DNA of 64,000 nucleotides from Formosa sp030427735 (GTDB lineage: Bacteria > Bacteroidota > Bacteroidia > Flavobacteriales > Flavobacteriaceae). Within the stretch, counting starts at the first letter, position 1, and each line of letters begins with the position of its first letter. This document shows, one piece after another, positions 17,676 through 24,853 of this stretch. The stretch covers positions 2,604,001-2,668,000 of the forward strand of contig NZ_CP195158.1 of the NCBI RefSeq assembly GCF_051200825.1, in the 5' to 3' direction. The position numbers were made by a program, and so were the translations under genes. A model generated the notes under the pieces. That model saw only the letters and a list, made by a program, of their open reading frames with translations. It was not told where the DNA came from and made no database searches.

Positions 17676-17749
17676 TAGCGAGACCGAGATTTGAACTCGG
17701 GACCTCTGGGTTATGAATCCAACGCTCTAACCAACTGAGCTACCTCGCC
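17676..17749 (-). tRNA. tRNA-Met (CAU)
   Basis: A 74-nt cloverleaf on the minus strand: acceptor GGCGAGG pairs with UCUCGCU (G-U pairs at both ends); D arm GCUCAGUUGGUUAGAGC; anticodon loop UUCAUAA with anticodon CAU; T arm CCGAGUUCAAAUCUCGG; discriminator A. CCA is not encoded. The anticodon stem has an A-C mismatch next to the loop. Elongator Met is the default reading; a tRNA-Ile2 with a modified CAU anticodon cannot be excluded by eye. Confidence 0.9.
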
Positions 17750-17764
17750 ATTTTTTTGAGAGTG

Positions 17765-17795
17765 CAAATATAACAACAATATCAATCTATGCAAA
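17765..17795 (-). promoter_or_regulatory. tRNA-Met promoter
   Basis: The minus strand has TTTG (17792-17795), 19 nt, then TATATTTG (17765-17772), a full Bacteroidetes consensus promoter 15 nt before the tRNA 5' end. Confidence 0.75.
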
Positions 17796-17886
17796 CATAA
17801 AATCACAAAATATTTTTTTTATTAAATTAGTTTAAATCTTATTTAATTAATGTATATATTGAGCACATAATTTTTTGAACGAACAC

Positions 17887-18273
17887 ATGGAAGATAAAAT
17901 TAAATTTGAACTTGAATTCCCAATACACGCTTCGCCGTCGCTACTCTATCAATACATATCAACACCTTCAGGCTTATCAGAATGGTTTGCAGACAATGTA
18001 AATTCTCGTGGCGAACTTTACAAATTTATATGGGACGGTGCCGAAGAACAAGCCAAATTACTAAGCAAAAAAAGTGGAGAACGTATTAAATTTAAATGGT
18101 TGCACGATGAAGATGAACCGTATTATTTCGAGCTTCGTATTCAAGTTGATGAAATTACAAAAGATGTTTCGCTTATTATTGTAGATTTTTCTGAAGAAGA
18201 TGAATTGAATGAAACAAAAATGCTTTGGGAAAATCAAATTTCAGATTTAAAACATGTCTTAGGCTCTGCTTAA
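17887..18273 (+). CDS. START-like (SRPBCC fold) domain protein
   Basis: A 128-residue soluble protein of the START/Bet v1-like fold: a beta strand FELEFPIHASPSLLYQYIST, the helix-grip motif SGLSEWFADN, and a C-terminal long helix. Such one-domain proteins are widespread in Flavobacteriia and usually sit beside a class IV aminotransferase, as here; their ligand is unknown. I chose the ATG at 17887 rather than the TTG at 17875 because the following MEDKIKFELEFP is a typical family start. A hairpin terminator follows at 18304-18328. Confidence 0.8.
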   Translation: MEDKIKFELEFPIHASPSLLYQYISTPSGLSEWFADNVNSRGELYKFIWDGAEEQAKLLSKKSGERIKFKWLHDEDEPYYFELRIQVDEITKDVSLIIVDFSEEDELNETKMLWENQISDLKHVLGSA

Positions 18274-18296
18274 TCGATTTTTCATGATATTTAAAG

Positions 18297-18328
18297 TATA
18301 TTTGCCCGAAACTTATTCGGGCTTTTTT
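18297..18328 (+). promoter_or_regulatory. Overlapping promoter and terminator before the aminotransferase gene
   Basis: TATATTTG at 18297-18304 is a -7 box, and its last G begins a terminator hairpin GCCCGAA / TTCGGGC (18304-18310 / 18316-18322) with six Ts (18323-18328) that touch the next ATG (18329). The hairpin suits termination of the upstream gene, while the -7 box could start transcription inside the stem and avoid it. Confidence 0.6.
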
Positions 18329-19171
18329 ATGATTAATTTTAACGGAAACATTCAAGAAAACACCACCACTTTATCTATAAACAATAGAGGTTTTGCTTAC
18401 GGAGATGCTTTATTTGAAACCATAAAAACATCTTATGGAAAAATACTGTTTTGGGAAGATCACTATTTTAGACTTATGGCATCCATGCGCATTTTACGTA
18501 TGGAAATCCCCATGAACTTTACCATGGAGTTTTTAGAAGAACAAATAAAAAACACGCTTGAAGCCAACCAATTAACGAATAACTCTGCCCGAGTAAAACT
18601 TACTGTATTTAGAAACGAAGGCGGATTATATTTGCCAGAAACAAACAACGTAAGTTTTATTATTACCACAAAAGCTTTAGAAACCGATTTTTACACCATC
18701 AATACAGCAACTTACGAAGTCGATTTATTTAAAGATTACTACATTTCGCCTAGCTTACTTTCTACTTTAAAAACCACAAATAAAGCTTTACATGTAGTCG
18801 GTAGTATTTATGCAAAAGAAAACAAACTCGATAATTGCCTAATTTTAAATACCAACAAACATGTAGTAGAAGCCTTAAACGGAAATATTTTTGTTGTTAA
18901 AAATCAAACTATAAAAACAGCACCTTTATCTGATGGTTGTTTAAAAGGTGTTATGCGTACTCAGGTTATCGAAGTTATAAAAAGTGTGCCCGGTTACACG
19001 TTGATTGAAGATTCTATTTCGCCTTTCGAATTACAGAAAGCTGATGAAATATTTATAACTAACACCATTACGGGCATACAACCTATAAGTAAATACCGTA
19101 AAAAAATATTTACAAATGTGGTTTCAAAATCATTGTTACAAAAATTGAATGTAAAAATACGCTTGGGTTAG
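18329..19171 (+). CDS. Class IV PLP-dependent aminotransferase (PabC/branched-chain type)
   Basis: A 280-residue fold-type IV PLP enzyme. It begins MINFNGNI and shows RGFAYGDALFETIKT, then LSTLKTTNKALHV (with a candidate PLP lysine), VEALNGNIFVVKN and a C-terminal DEIFITNTITGIQP. Family members are 4-amino-4-deoxychorismate lyase (folate synthesis), D-amino acid or branched-chain aminotransferases; the size and FETIKT motif favour a PabC-like lyase, but this is not decisive. The start was moved from 18284 to 18329 because the earlier codons would translate the upstream terminator. It converges with yqgE, overlapping by 4 nt. Confidence 0.82.
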   Translation: MINFNGNIQENTTTLSINNRGFAYGDALFETIKTSYGKILFWEDHYFRLMASMRILRMEIPMNFTMEFLEEQIKNTLEANQLTNNSARVKLTVFRNEGGLYLPETNNVSFIITTKALETDFYTINTATYEVDLFKDYYISPSLLSTLKTTNKALHVVGSIYAKENKLDNCLILNTNKHVVEALNGNIFVVKNQTIKTAPLSDGCLKGVMRTQVIEVIKSVPGYTLIEDSISPFELQKADEIFITNTITGIQPISKYRKKIFTNVVSKSLLQKLNVKIRLG

Positions 19172-19728
19172 TTATAACTTGGATTTTCTGGAGCATTAGA
19201 CCAAATACTGTATTCCCCACCAAACTCTAACATTTTTTCTTTCCAAAACGTTTCGTAATCTTTTTCAATAATGTCTTTTTGGTATACGTTTTCGGTAACC
19301 ACCCACGAATTTATGCGCAGCTCTTCATCTAATTGTTTGCTGTCCCAACCTGAATATCCTAAAAAGAACCGAATGTCTTTTTCTTGTATTTGGTTATTCG
19401 CAATAAGATCGGCTACAACATTAAAGTCGCCCCCCCAATAAATCCCTAAAGATATTTCTATACTATCGGGTATTAGCTCTGGAACTTTATGAATAAAATA
19501 TAAATTATCCTGCTCAACTGGTCCGCCATTATAGACTTTAAAATTGGCATCGATATCCGGTATAAGGTCTTTTATCGTATAATCTAAAGGCTTATTTAAA
19601 ATAAAACCTATAGAGCCTTCATCGGTGTAATCTGCTAAAAGAACTATTGAGCGATTAAAAGATACATCACCTATTATTGATGGTTCCGCGATTAACAAAT
19701 TACCTTTTTTTGGTTTAATTGTAATCAT
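19168..19728 (-). CDS. YqgE/AlgH family protein
   Basis: A 186-residue protein matching the YqgE/AlgH (DUF179) family: KGNLLIAEPSIIGDVSFNRS near the N-terminus, GSIGFILNKPL (57-67), VYNGGPVEQDNLYFIH (84-99) and FFLGYSGWDSKQLDEEL. The biochemical role is unknown. The AlgH name comes from a Pseudomonas alginate-production regulator and has no link to the alginate locus here. Its terminus overlaps the convergent aminotransferase gene by 4 nt. Confidence 0.9.
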   Translation of the reverse strand: MITIKPKKGNLLIAEPSIIGDVSFNRSIVLLADYTDEGSIGFILNKPLDYTIKDLIPDIDANFKVYNGGPVEQDNLYFIHKVPELIPDSIEISLGIYWGGDFNVVADLIANNQIQEKDIRFFLGYSGWDSKQLDEELRINSWVVTENVYQKDIIEKDYETFWKEKMLEFGGEYSIWSNAPENPSYN

Positions 19729-19799
19729 ATGTCATAGGAATTTATAATTAAATCTAATATTATTTTTGTTAAAATCCAATATTTGTAGTCATAATAATA

Positions 19800-19828
19800 A
19801 AAAAGCCTTCTTTAAAAGAAGGCTTTTT
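19800..19828. terminator. HU gene terminator
   Basis: A 13-bp perfect stem AAAAAGCCTTCTT / AAGAAGGCTTTTT with a 3-nt loop lies 23 nt past the HU stop. The T-tract on the minus strand terminates the leftward HU transcript; it is symmetric on the plus strand. Confidence 0.85.
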
Positions 19829-19851
19829 ATAAGTATAAATGATGTAAATGA

Positions 19852-20124
19852 TTAGTTTACAGCATCTGATAATTCTGATCCAGCTTTGAATTTTACTACA
19901 TTTTTAGCAGCAATTTGAATAGTCTTTCCTGTTTGAGGGTTACGTCCTTCTCTTGCAGCTCTTTGAGATACTGAAAAAGAACCAAATCCTACTAAAGATA
20001 CTCTTTTACCACCTTTTAATGCACCTCCTATTTCGGTAAGAGCACTTTCTAATGCTTTTTTTGCAGCTGCTTTAGAAATTCCTGCAGCTTCCGCCATTGC
20101 ATCGATTAATTCTGTTTTGTTCAT
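19852..20124 (-). CDS. hup: HU-family DNA-binding protein
   Basis: A 90-residue nucleoid protein: MNKTELIDAMAEAAGIS, GGALKGGKRVSLVGFGSF and the DNA-binding arm RAAREGRNPQTGKTI followed by KNVVKFKAGSEL. HU dimers bend DNA non-specifically. The start at 20124 is the family start; the frame extends upstream to 20220 but that part covers the promoter. A consensus promoter lies at 20181-20210 and a terminator at 19800-19828, so it is a single-gene unit. Confidence 0.95.
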   Translation of the reverse strand: MNKTELIDAMAEAAGISKAAAKKALESALTEIGGALKGGKRVSLVGFGSFSVSQRAAREGRNPQTGKTIQIAAKNVVKFKAGSELSDAVN

Positions 20125-20180
20125 AATTTTAAATTTAATTATTAATAAATCGTTGGTTAAACATTTGGTTAAATCCTTTA

Positions 20181-20210
20181 CAAATTTATACGGATTACCC
20201 AACCACGCAA
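20181..20210 (-). promoter_or_regulatory. HU gene promoter
   Basis: The minus strand has TTG (20208-20210), 19 nt, then TAAATTTG (20181-20188). The spacing and both elements match the Bacteroidetes consensus, giving a leader of about 50 nt. Confidence 0.7.
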
Positions 20211-20314
20211 GTAATAGCAAGGGAAATACACCTATTTGTTAATAACTTAACACATTTGTTAATAAAGACCATGTATTTCGTCGATATTTTAGTAAATCGA
20301 GCAATAATAAGGGT

Positions 20315-21262
20315 TTACAGCATTTTTGCTCCGTTTTTGAATTCGTAGCCGTTTAATAAGTCTGTTGCACTCATATTTCGTTTCCCTGGCAACTTCATAA
20401 AGTGGATTAAAATAAAACCGCCTTCTGCAGCTACCCGTATTTCTTTTTTACTACAAATGATGGTTCCTACTGCTAAAGTGTGTGTTTCTAAAACTTTCGA
20501 CACCTCGTAAATTTTCACATCTAAAACCTCTTCTCCATTTTGTAATATGCACCAAGCCGCGGGGTAGGGACTTAAGCCTCGTATTTTATTATAAATAGTA
20601 TCTATAGGCGCTGCCCAATCTATTTTACAATTATCTCTATTTAGTTTATACGCCGTTTTTAAATCGGCATCATCTGTTTGCGGAATCGTTTTTACTGTTT
20701 CTGCTTCTATTAGTTTAACAGTGTCGAGTACTAACTGACTACCAACACGCATTAATTTATCGTGTAATTGCCCTACATTCTCATCGGCTTCAATAGCAAC
20801 TTCTTTTTGAAGAATCATAGCACCCGTATCTATTTTTTCGTCTATAAAAAAAGTAGACACACCTGTTTTAGTTTCCCCGTTTATTATCGCCCAATTAATA
20901 GGTGCAGCTCCGCGGTAATTTGGCAACAAGGATGCATGCAAATTAAAGGTGCCCAATTCTGGCAAATTCCAAACTACTTTAGGCAACATTCTAAAAGCAA
21001 CTACTATTTGTAAATTAGCCTGTAAGCCCTGTAGTGTTTTTAAGAAATCTTCGTCTTTTAAATTAGTTGGTTGTAAAATATTCAAGTTTTGCGACTCGGC
21101 ATATTGTTTAACCGCACTTTGGTTTAATTTTCTACCACGACCCGCAGGTTTGTCTGGAGCTGTAATTACCCCCACGATATTATAATTGTTTTCGACTAAA
21201 GTTTTTAATGTATCTACCGCAAAATCGGGAGTTCCCATAAAAACAATTCTTAAGGTTTTCAT
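20315..21262 (-). CDS. fmt: Methionyl-tRNA formyltransferase
   Basis: A 315-residue enzyme that formylates initiator Met-tRNA using 10-formyl-THF. The N-terminal Rossmann-like domain starts RIVFMGTPDFAVDTL, followed by APDKPAGRGRKL and the folate/catalytic signature NLHASLLPNYRGAAPINWAI (about 108-126), which contains the catalytic Asn and His. A C-terminal OB-fold domain starts near 205. Length is typical. It reads leftward after recQ with a 40-nt gap, so co-transcription is likely. Confidence 0.96.
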   Translation of the reverse strand: MKTLRIVFMGTPDFAVDTLKTLVENNYNIVGVITAPDKPAGRGRKLNQSAVKQYAESQNLNILQPTNLKDEDFLKTLQGLQANLQIVVAFRMLPKVVWNLPELGTFNLHASLLPNYRGAAPINWAIINGETKTGVSTFFIDEKIDTGAMILQKEVAIEADENVGQLHDKLMRVGSQLVLDTVKLIEAETVKTIPQTDDADLKTAYKLNRDNCKIDWAAPIDTIYNKIRGLSPYPAAWCILQNGEEVLDVKIYEVSKVLETHTLAVGTIICSKKEIRVAAEGGFILIHFMKLPGKRNMSATDLLNGYEFKNGAKML

Positions 21263-21301
21263 TTTAGTATATGTTTAAAATCGTAAACGCCTTTTACAGG
21301 T

Positions 21302-23203
21302 TTAAATATGAAATAATTTATATGTATTTGTTTTTGTAACCGCTATTATTTGATGTTCTAACAATTGTGTTATTACTTTAAGAACATCGGATTCTTTACT
21401 CTTGAGAAGCGCTGCCAAATCTCTAGACGATAAATCGCCGTGTTCTAAAGCTGTAATAATTTGCTTTCGCAATGCGGCCAAATCTACTTTCGCTTGTGGT
21501 TTTGCACTAACACAAACCGAGCAAATGCCACAGGGTTGCACCTCCTTTTCTCCAAAATAAGTTAACAATTGTACCGTTTTACACATTGTATCGTCATCGA
21601 TATACTGCAAAACACTTTGTACCTGCTTTTGTTTTAAATTATTTTGCTGCTCTATAATATTAGCAATTCTATTAATGGTATTATTGTCTTCTCTAGGCTG
21701 AATAAAAGTTACTTGAGCATCGGTTTTAGATTGTTGTAAAGTAATAATATCGTCTTTAGCCAAAGCATCTAAAGCACGCATTAAAGTGGCTTCTGGTATA
21801 GACGCTTTATCGGCAATTAAAGTAGTATTTATTTTTGTAGGATGCTCGAAAATACCACCGTAGGTTCTTAAAAGTGATTTAACGACTAATTGTAATTCGG
21901 TATGCGTATCTAAATAATGAAACAAAGCTGCATTGCTTACTGTAAATTGAAGCAAGGTTTTATTATTAAATTGTTTAGACAATGCTATAACACTGGTTCT
22001 GTCTAACAATTGCAGGGCATTAAAAGCCATAGTTCCGTTAAACTGATACGCCTTACAAAATGCGTTAAAACTAAAATCGTGAGTGGTTAATGCGCCTTCT
22101 CCAAAAGAAATCTGACAATAATTACACAATTTACGATATACCTGTTTTATAAAATCTATACTTGGTAAAACATCCAAAAACTGATTTTTAACCAATTCTA
22201 CATCACTTTTATTCTTTAAAATTACTGCAAATGCCTTATCTCCATTTCTACCCGCACGACCAGCTTCCTGAAAATAACTTTCTAAACTCTCTGGTAAATT
22301 TAAATGAATAACGGTTTTAACATCGGGTTTATCTATACCCATACCAAATGCATTCGTGGCTACCATTACTTGTATTTTATTAGCCAACCAATCGTTTAAA
22401 CGGTCTTCTTTTTCGGTTGTGCTTAAACCCCCATGAAAAGCTGCTGCACTAATACCTTTAGCACTTAACAACTCCGATATTTCAAAAGTTAGTTTTCGGC
22501 TTCGCACATAAATGATAGATGAACTCTTGTATTTTTTTAAAATCGATTCTACTCGGTAGTATTTATCATCTTCGTGAAATACCATGTAGGCTAAATTAGG
22601 CCTGTAAAACGACTGCTTAAAAATTTTAGGCTTAATAAAGTCGAGTTCTTTTACAATATCGTCTACCACCAAAGGCGTGGCCGATGCTGTTAATGCCATA
22701 CAATTGGCTGTAGGCTGTAATTCCCTTAACAAGGTTATATTTTTATATGCAGGTCTAAAATCGTTACCCCATTGCGAAATACAATGCGCCTCATCTACGG
22801 CAATAAGGCTTACATTCATTTGTCTAATACGAGCCTGCACTAACTCTTGCTGTAAACGTTCTGGCGAAATGTACAAGAATTTATAGTTACCATAAATACA
22901 GTTATCTAACATGGTGTCTATTTGGTTATAAGACAAACCGCTTGTAAGAGCCATGGCCTTAATACCTTTATCCTGTAAAACACGTACTTGATTTTTCATT
23001 AAGGCTACTAAAGGCGAAATAACTATGCAAACCCCTTCTTTTACTAACGCTGGAATTTGAAAACACATCGATTTTCCGCCTCCTGTAGGCATAAGCACAA
23101 AAACATCTTCGCCTGCCAAAGCTGCCTGTATGGCTTCTTCTTGAAATGGCCTAAACGCCGTAAAGCCCCAATAACGTTCTAATATTTTTATGGGATGTTG
23201 CAT
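21302..23203 (-). CDS. recQ: RecQ-family ATP-dependent DNA helicase
   Basis: A 633-residue 3'-5' DNA helicase. Walker A is GGGKS (41-45) and the DEAH box is at 137-140 (VDEAHCISQWGNDFRP). The second RecA domain has HGGLSTTEKEDR, ATNAFGMGIDKPDV and QEAGRAGRNGD. The zinc region is CNYC plus CGICSVC, followed by a winged-helix region. No clear HRDC domain follows, so this is the short form. It shares one base with the downstream end of the AAA ATPase gene and is probably in an operon with it and fmt. Confidence 0.92.
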   Translation of the reverse strand: MQHPIKILERYWGFTAFRPFQEEAIQAALAGEDVFVLMPTGGGKSMCFQIPALVKEGVCIVISPLVALMKNQVRVLQDKGIKAMALTSGLSYNQIDTMLDNCIYGNYKFLYISPERLQQELVQARIRQMNVSLIAVDEAHCISQWGNDFRPAYKNITLLRELQPTANCMALTASATPLVVDDIVKELDFIKPKIFKQSFYRPNLAYMVFHEDDKYYRVESILKKYKSSSIIYVRSRKLTFEISELLSAKGISAAAFHGGLSTTEKEDRLNDWLANKIQVMVATNAFGMGIDKPDVKTVIHLNLPESLESYFQEAGRAGRNGDKAFAVILKNKSDVELVKNQFLDVLPSIDFIKQVYRKLCNYCQISFGEGALTTHDFSFNAFCKAYQFNGTMAFNALQLLDRTSVIALSKQFNNKTLLQFTVSNAALFHYLDTHTELQLVVKSLLRTYGGIFEHPTKINTTLIADKASIPEATLMRALDALAKDDIITLQQSKTDAQVTFIQPREDNNTINRIANIIEQQNNLKQKQVQSVLQYIDDDTMCKTVQLLTYFGEKEVQPCGICSVCVSAKPQAKVDLAALRKQIITALEHGDLSSRDLAALLKSKESDVLKVITQLLEHQIIAVTKTNTYKLFHI

Positions 23204-23745
23204 TACACCGCTTGTATAACTTTTAGTATATAATCGACACGTTTTTCAACCGTATCGAAAGGCACATCTAACAGCTTGTAATTAAACGCTGAGTAGGTAT
23301 TTACCAAAGCTTCATGAATTTCTAATGCCTGATCAAAATTTTCGTAACGCACAGCATCACTTTGATAAATCGCTTTCCAAGGCTTTAAAATGAAAACCAC
23401 ATCGTATGTCATTTGCTTACAATCCGATGTAAACTGATTGGGATACACGTCTCCAATATAATCCATATATGCCAAAACGTCGTGCACCCCACGATCTAAA
23501 AACACATACGGCGTTTTTAAATTTTCTGCTTCCTGAAATTGCTTTTTCCGACCTTCCAAAAGGCGCTCACTAAATAATAAGGGTTCTGTTAAAAACAGTT
23601 GTTCTACGCCTTCTGCTCTCGCATCTAAAGTTACTTGCCTAGATATTTCTTCCAAACATGTGTAGCCTCTTTTAGATAACGCATTTATAATAGACGATTT
23701 TCCTGTTCCAGGACCTCCTGTTATAACAATTTTTTTAGTGTTCAA
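23203..23745 (-). CDS. AAA-family ATPase / nucleoside-kinase-like P-loop protein
   Basis: About 180 residues with a P-loop KKIVITGGPGTGKSS at the N-terminus, a DRG motif (FLDRGVHDVLAYMD) and a C-terminal AVRYENFDQALEIHEAL region, as in small AAA_28-type ATPases with a kinase-like fold; substrate unknown. The frame opens at an ATG at 23844, but that would overlap the divergent DUF493 gene's start and promoter. A TTG at 23743-23745 just before NTKKIVITGGPG is a more reasonable start. It overlaps recQ by one base, suggesting an operon. Confidence 0.75.
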   Translation of the reverse strand: MNTKKIVITGGPGTGKSSIINALSKRGYTCLEEISRQVTLDARAEGVEQLFLTEPLLFSERLLEGRKKQFQEAENLKTPYVFLDRGVHDVLAYMDYIGDVYPNQFTSDCKQMTYDVVFILKPWKAIYQSDAVRYENFDQALEIHEALVNTYSAFNYKLLDVPFDTVEKRVDYILKVIQAV

Positions 23746-23810
23746 TTTGGCAAGGTTTTGGTTGTAAAATTCGTAATTTAAATCAGAAATAAAAAATGCA
23801 AAGCAAATAG

Positions 23811-23818
23811 TATCTTTG
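23811..23818 (+). promoter_or_regulatory. -7 box of the DUF493 gene, very short leader
   Basis: TATCTTTG matches TAnnTTTG and ends 18 nt before the DUF493 ATG (23837), implying a leader of about 10 nt. No clear TTG at -33 is seen. Confidence 0.5.
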
Positions 23819-23836
23819 CGTCTCAAAACAAAACTT

Positions 23837-24130
23837 ATGAGCATACCACAAAATTCGAACGCATTCTACGACAAATTAAAATCTCAATTATACGATACCG
23901 CCACTTGGCCATCGGAGTACCTTTATAAATTTATAGTAAAATCGGAACCTAAAAAAATAGCAGAAATCGAAGCTCTATTCAACAATATGGGTGCTGTTAT
24001 TAAAACAATCCCGTCTAAAAACGGAAAATACACCAGCGTGTCTATAAATGTAAAAATGAAAGATCCTGAGGCTGTTATCTCAAAATACAAAGAAGTTACA
24101 GAAAATGTAGAAGGTGTTATTAGTCTTTAA
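23837..24130 (+). CDS. DUF493 family protein (YbeD-like)
   Basis: A 97-residue protein of the DUF493/YbeD family, an ACT-like ferredoxin fold of unknown regulatory role. Visible motifs are WPSEYLYKFIVKS, then KKIAEIEALFNNMGAVIKT and YTSVSINVKMKDPEAVI. The start ATG at 23837 (MSIPQNSN) is preferred over the TTG at 23816. It precedes DUF4290 and murA, an arrangement I recall as common in Flavobacteriia. Confidence 0.85.
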   Translation: MSIPQNSNAFYDKLKSQLYDTATWPSEYLYKFIVKSEPKKIAEIEALFNNMGAVIKTIPSKNGKYTSVSINVKMKDPEAVISKYKEVTENVEGVISL

Positions 24131-24196
24131 TATTTTTTTGTACTTTGCGAAAGCATAATTACTTCGTGCAACACATTAACACTACACAAATATATT

Positions 24197-24847
24197 TTGA
24201 TAGATAACATAGAATATAACACAGAACGTGAACATTTGATTATTCCTGAATACGGAAGACATCTACAAAAAATGGTGAGTCACTTAAAAACTGTAAAAAA
24301 TAAAGAAGATCGTAATAAAGAGGCAAATGCCATTATTTCGGTTATGGGCAACTTACAACCGCACTTAAGAGATGTACCCGATTTTCAACATAAATTATGG
24401 GATCAGTTATTCATTATCGCTGAATTTGATTTGGATGTCGATTCGCCTTATGGTAAACCATCTAAAGAACTTTTGGAAAAACGCCCAGACCCACTGCCAT
24501 ACCCACAAAATTTTCCAAAATACAGGTTTTATGGCAACAATATAAAAACCATGATAGATGTGGCAAACACCTGGGATGATGGCGATCTTAAAGACGCACT
24601 TATTTATACCATTGCCAACCACATGAAAAAATGTTTTTTAAATTGGAACAAAGACACTGTAGACGACAATGTTATTTTTGACCATCTTTACGAATTATCA
24701 GAAGGTAAAATCAATTTAAAAAATGCAGACGAAGACCTTTCGGATGCCACAAGTTTATTACGCAACAAAAAGAAATTTTCTTCCAACAAGAAAAACTACA
24801 AAAAAAATTCTAACTCCAATTCTAACCGTAATAGAAAACGCTACTAA
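24197..24847 (+). CDS. DUF4290 family protein
   Basis: A 216-residue soluble protein of unknown function typical of Bacteroidetes, normally encoded just upstream of murA as here (6-nt gap). The N-terminal 160 residues are the conserved part (EYNTEREHLIIPEYGRHLQK and LPYPQNFPKYRFYGNNIKTM). The last 30 residues are a lysine/asparagine/arginine-rich tail (NSNSNRNRKRY) that may bind nucleic acid. The start codon is TTG; no in-frame ATG lies upstream. Confidence 0.85.
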   Translation: MIDNIEYNTEREHLIIPEYGRHLQKMVSHLKTVKNKEDRNKEANAIISVMGNLQPHLRDVPDFQHKLWDQLFIIAEFDLDVDSPYGKPSKELLEKRPDPLPYPQNFPKYRFYGNNIKTMIDVANTWDDGDLKDALIYTIANHMKKCFLNWNKDTVDDNVIFDHLYELSEGKINLKNADEDLSDATSLLRNKKKFSSNKKNYKKNSNSNSNRNRKRY

Positions 24848-24853
24848 TAGCTC

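Larger units (their letters stand above)
15040..17676 (-). mobile_element. Small integrative element or remnant at tRNA-Met
   Basis: A tyrosine recombinase and three small genes of unknown function, all leftward, directly abut the 3' end of tRNA-Met, the usual attachment target of such recombinases. The left neighbours are two decayed genes, consistent with insertion and deletion. I did not find a direct repeat of the tRNA 3' end within the window, so the left boundary is unproven. The element may be a remnant, or its far end may lie beyond the window. Confidence 0.55.

Noticed and set aside
19168..19728. AlgH name suggesting a link with alginate
   Set aside because: YqgE/AlgH is a widespread family of unknown function; the name comes from a Pseudomonas alginate-synthesis regulator. 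It lies outside the PUL and has no operator.
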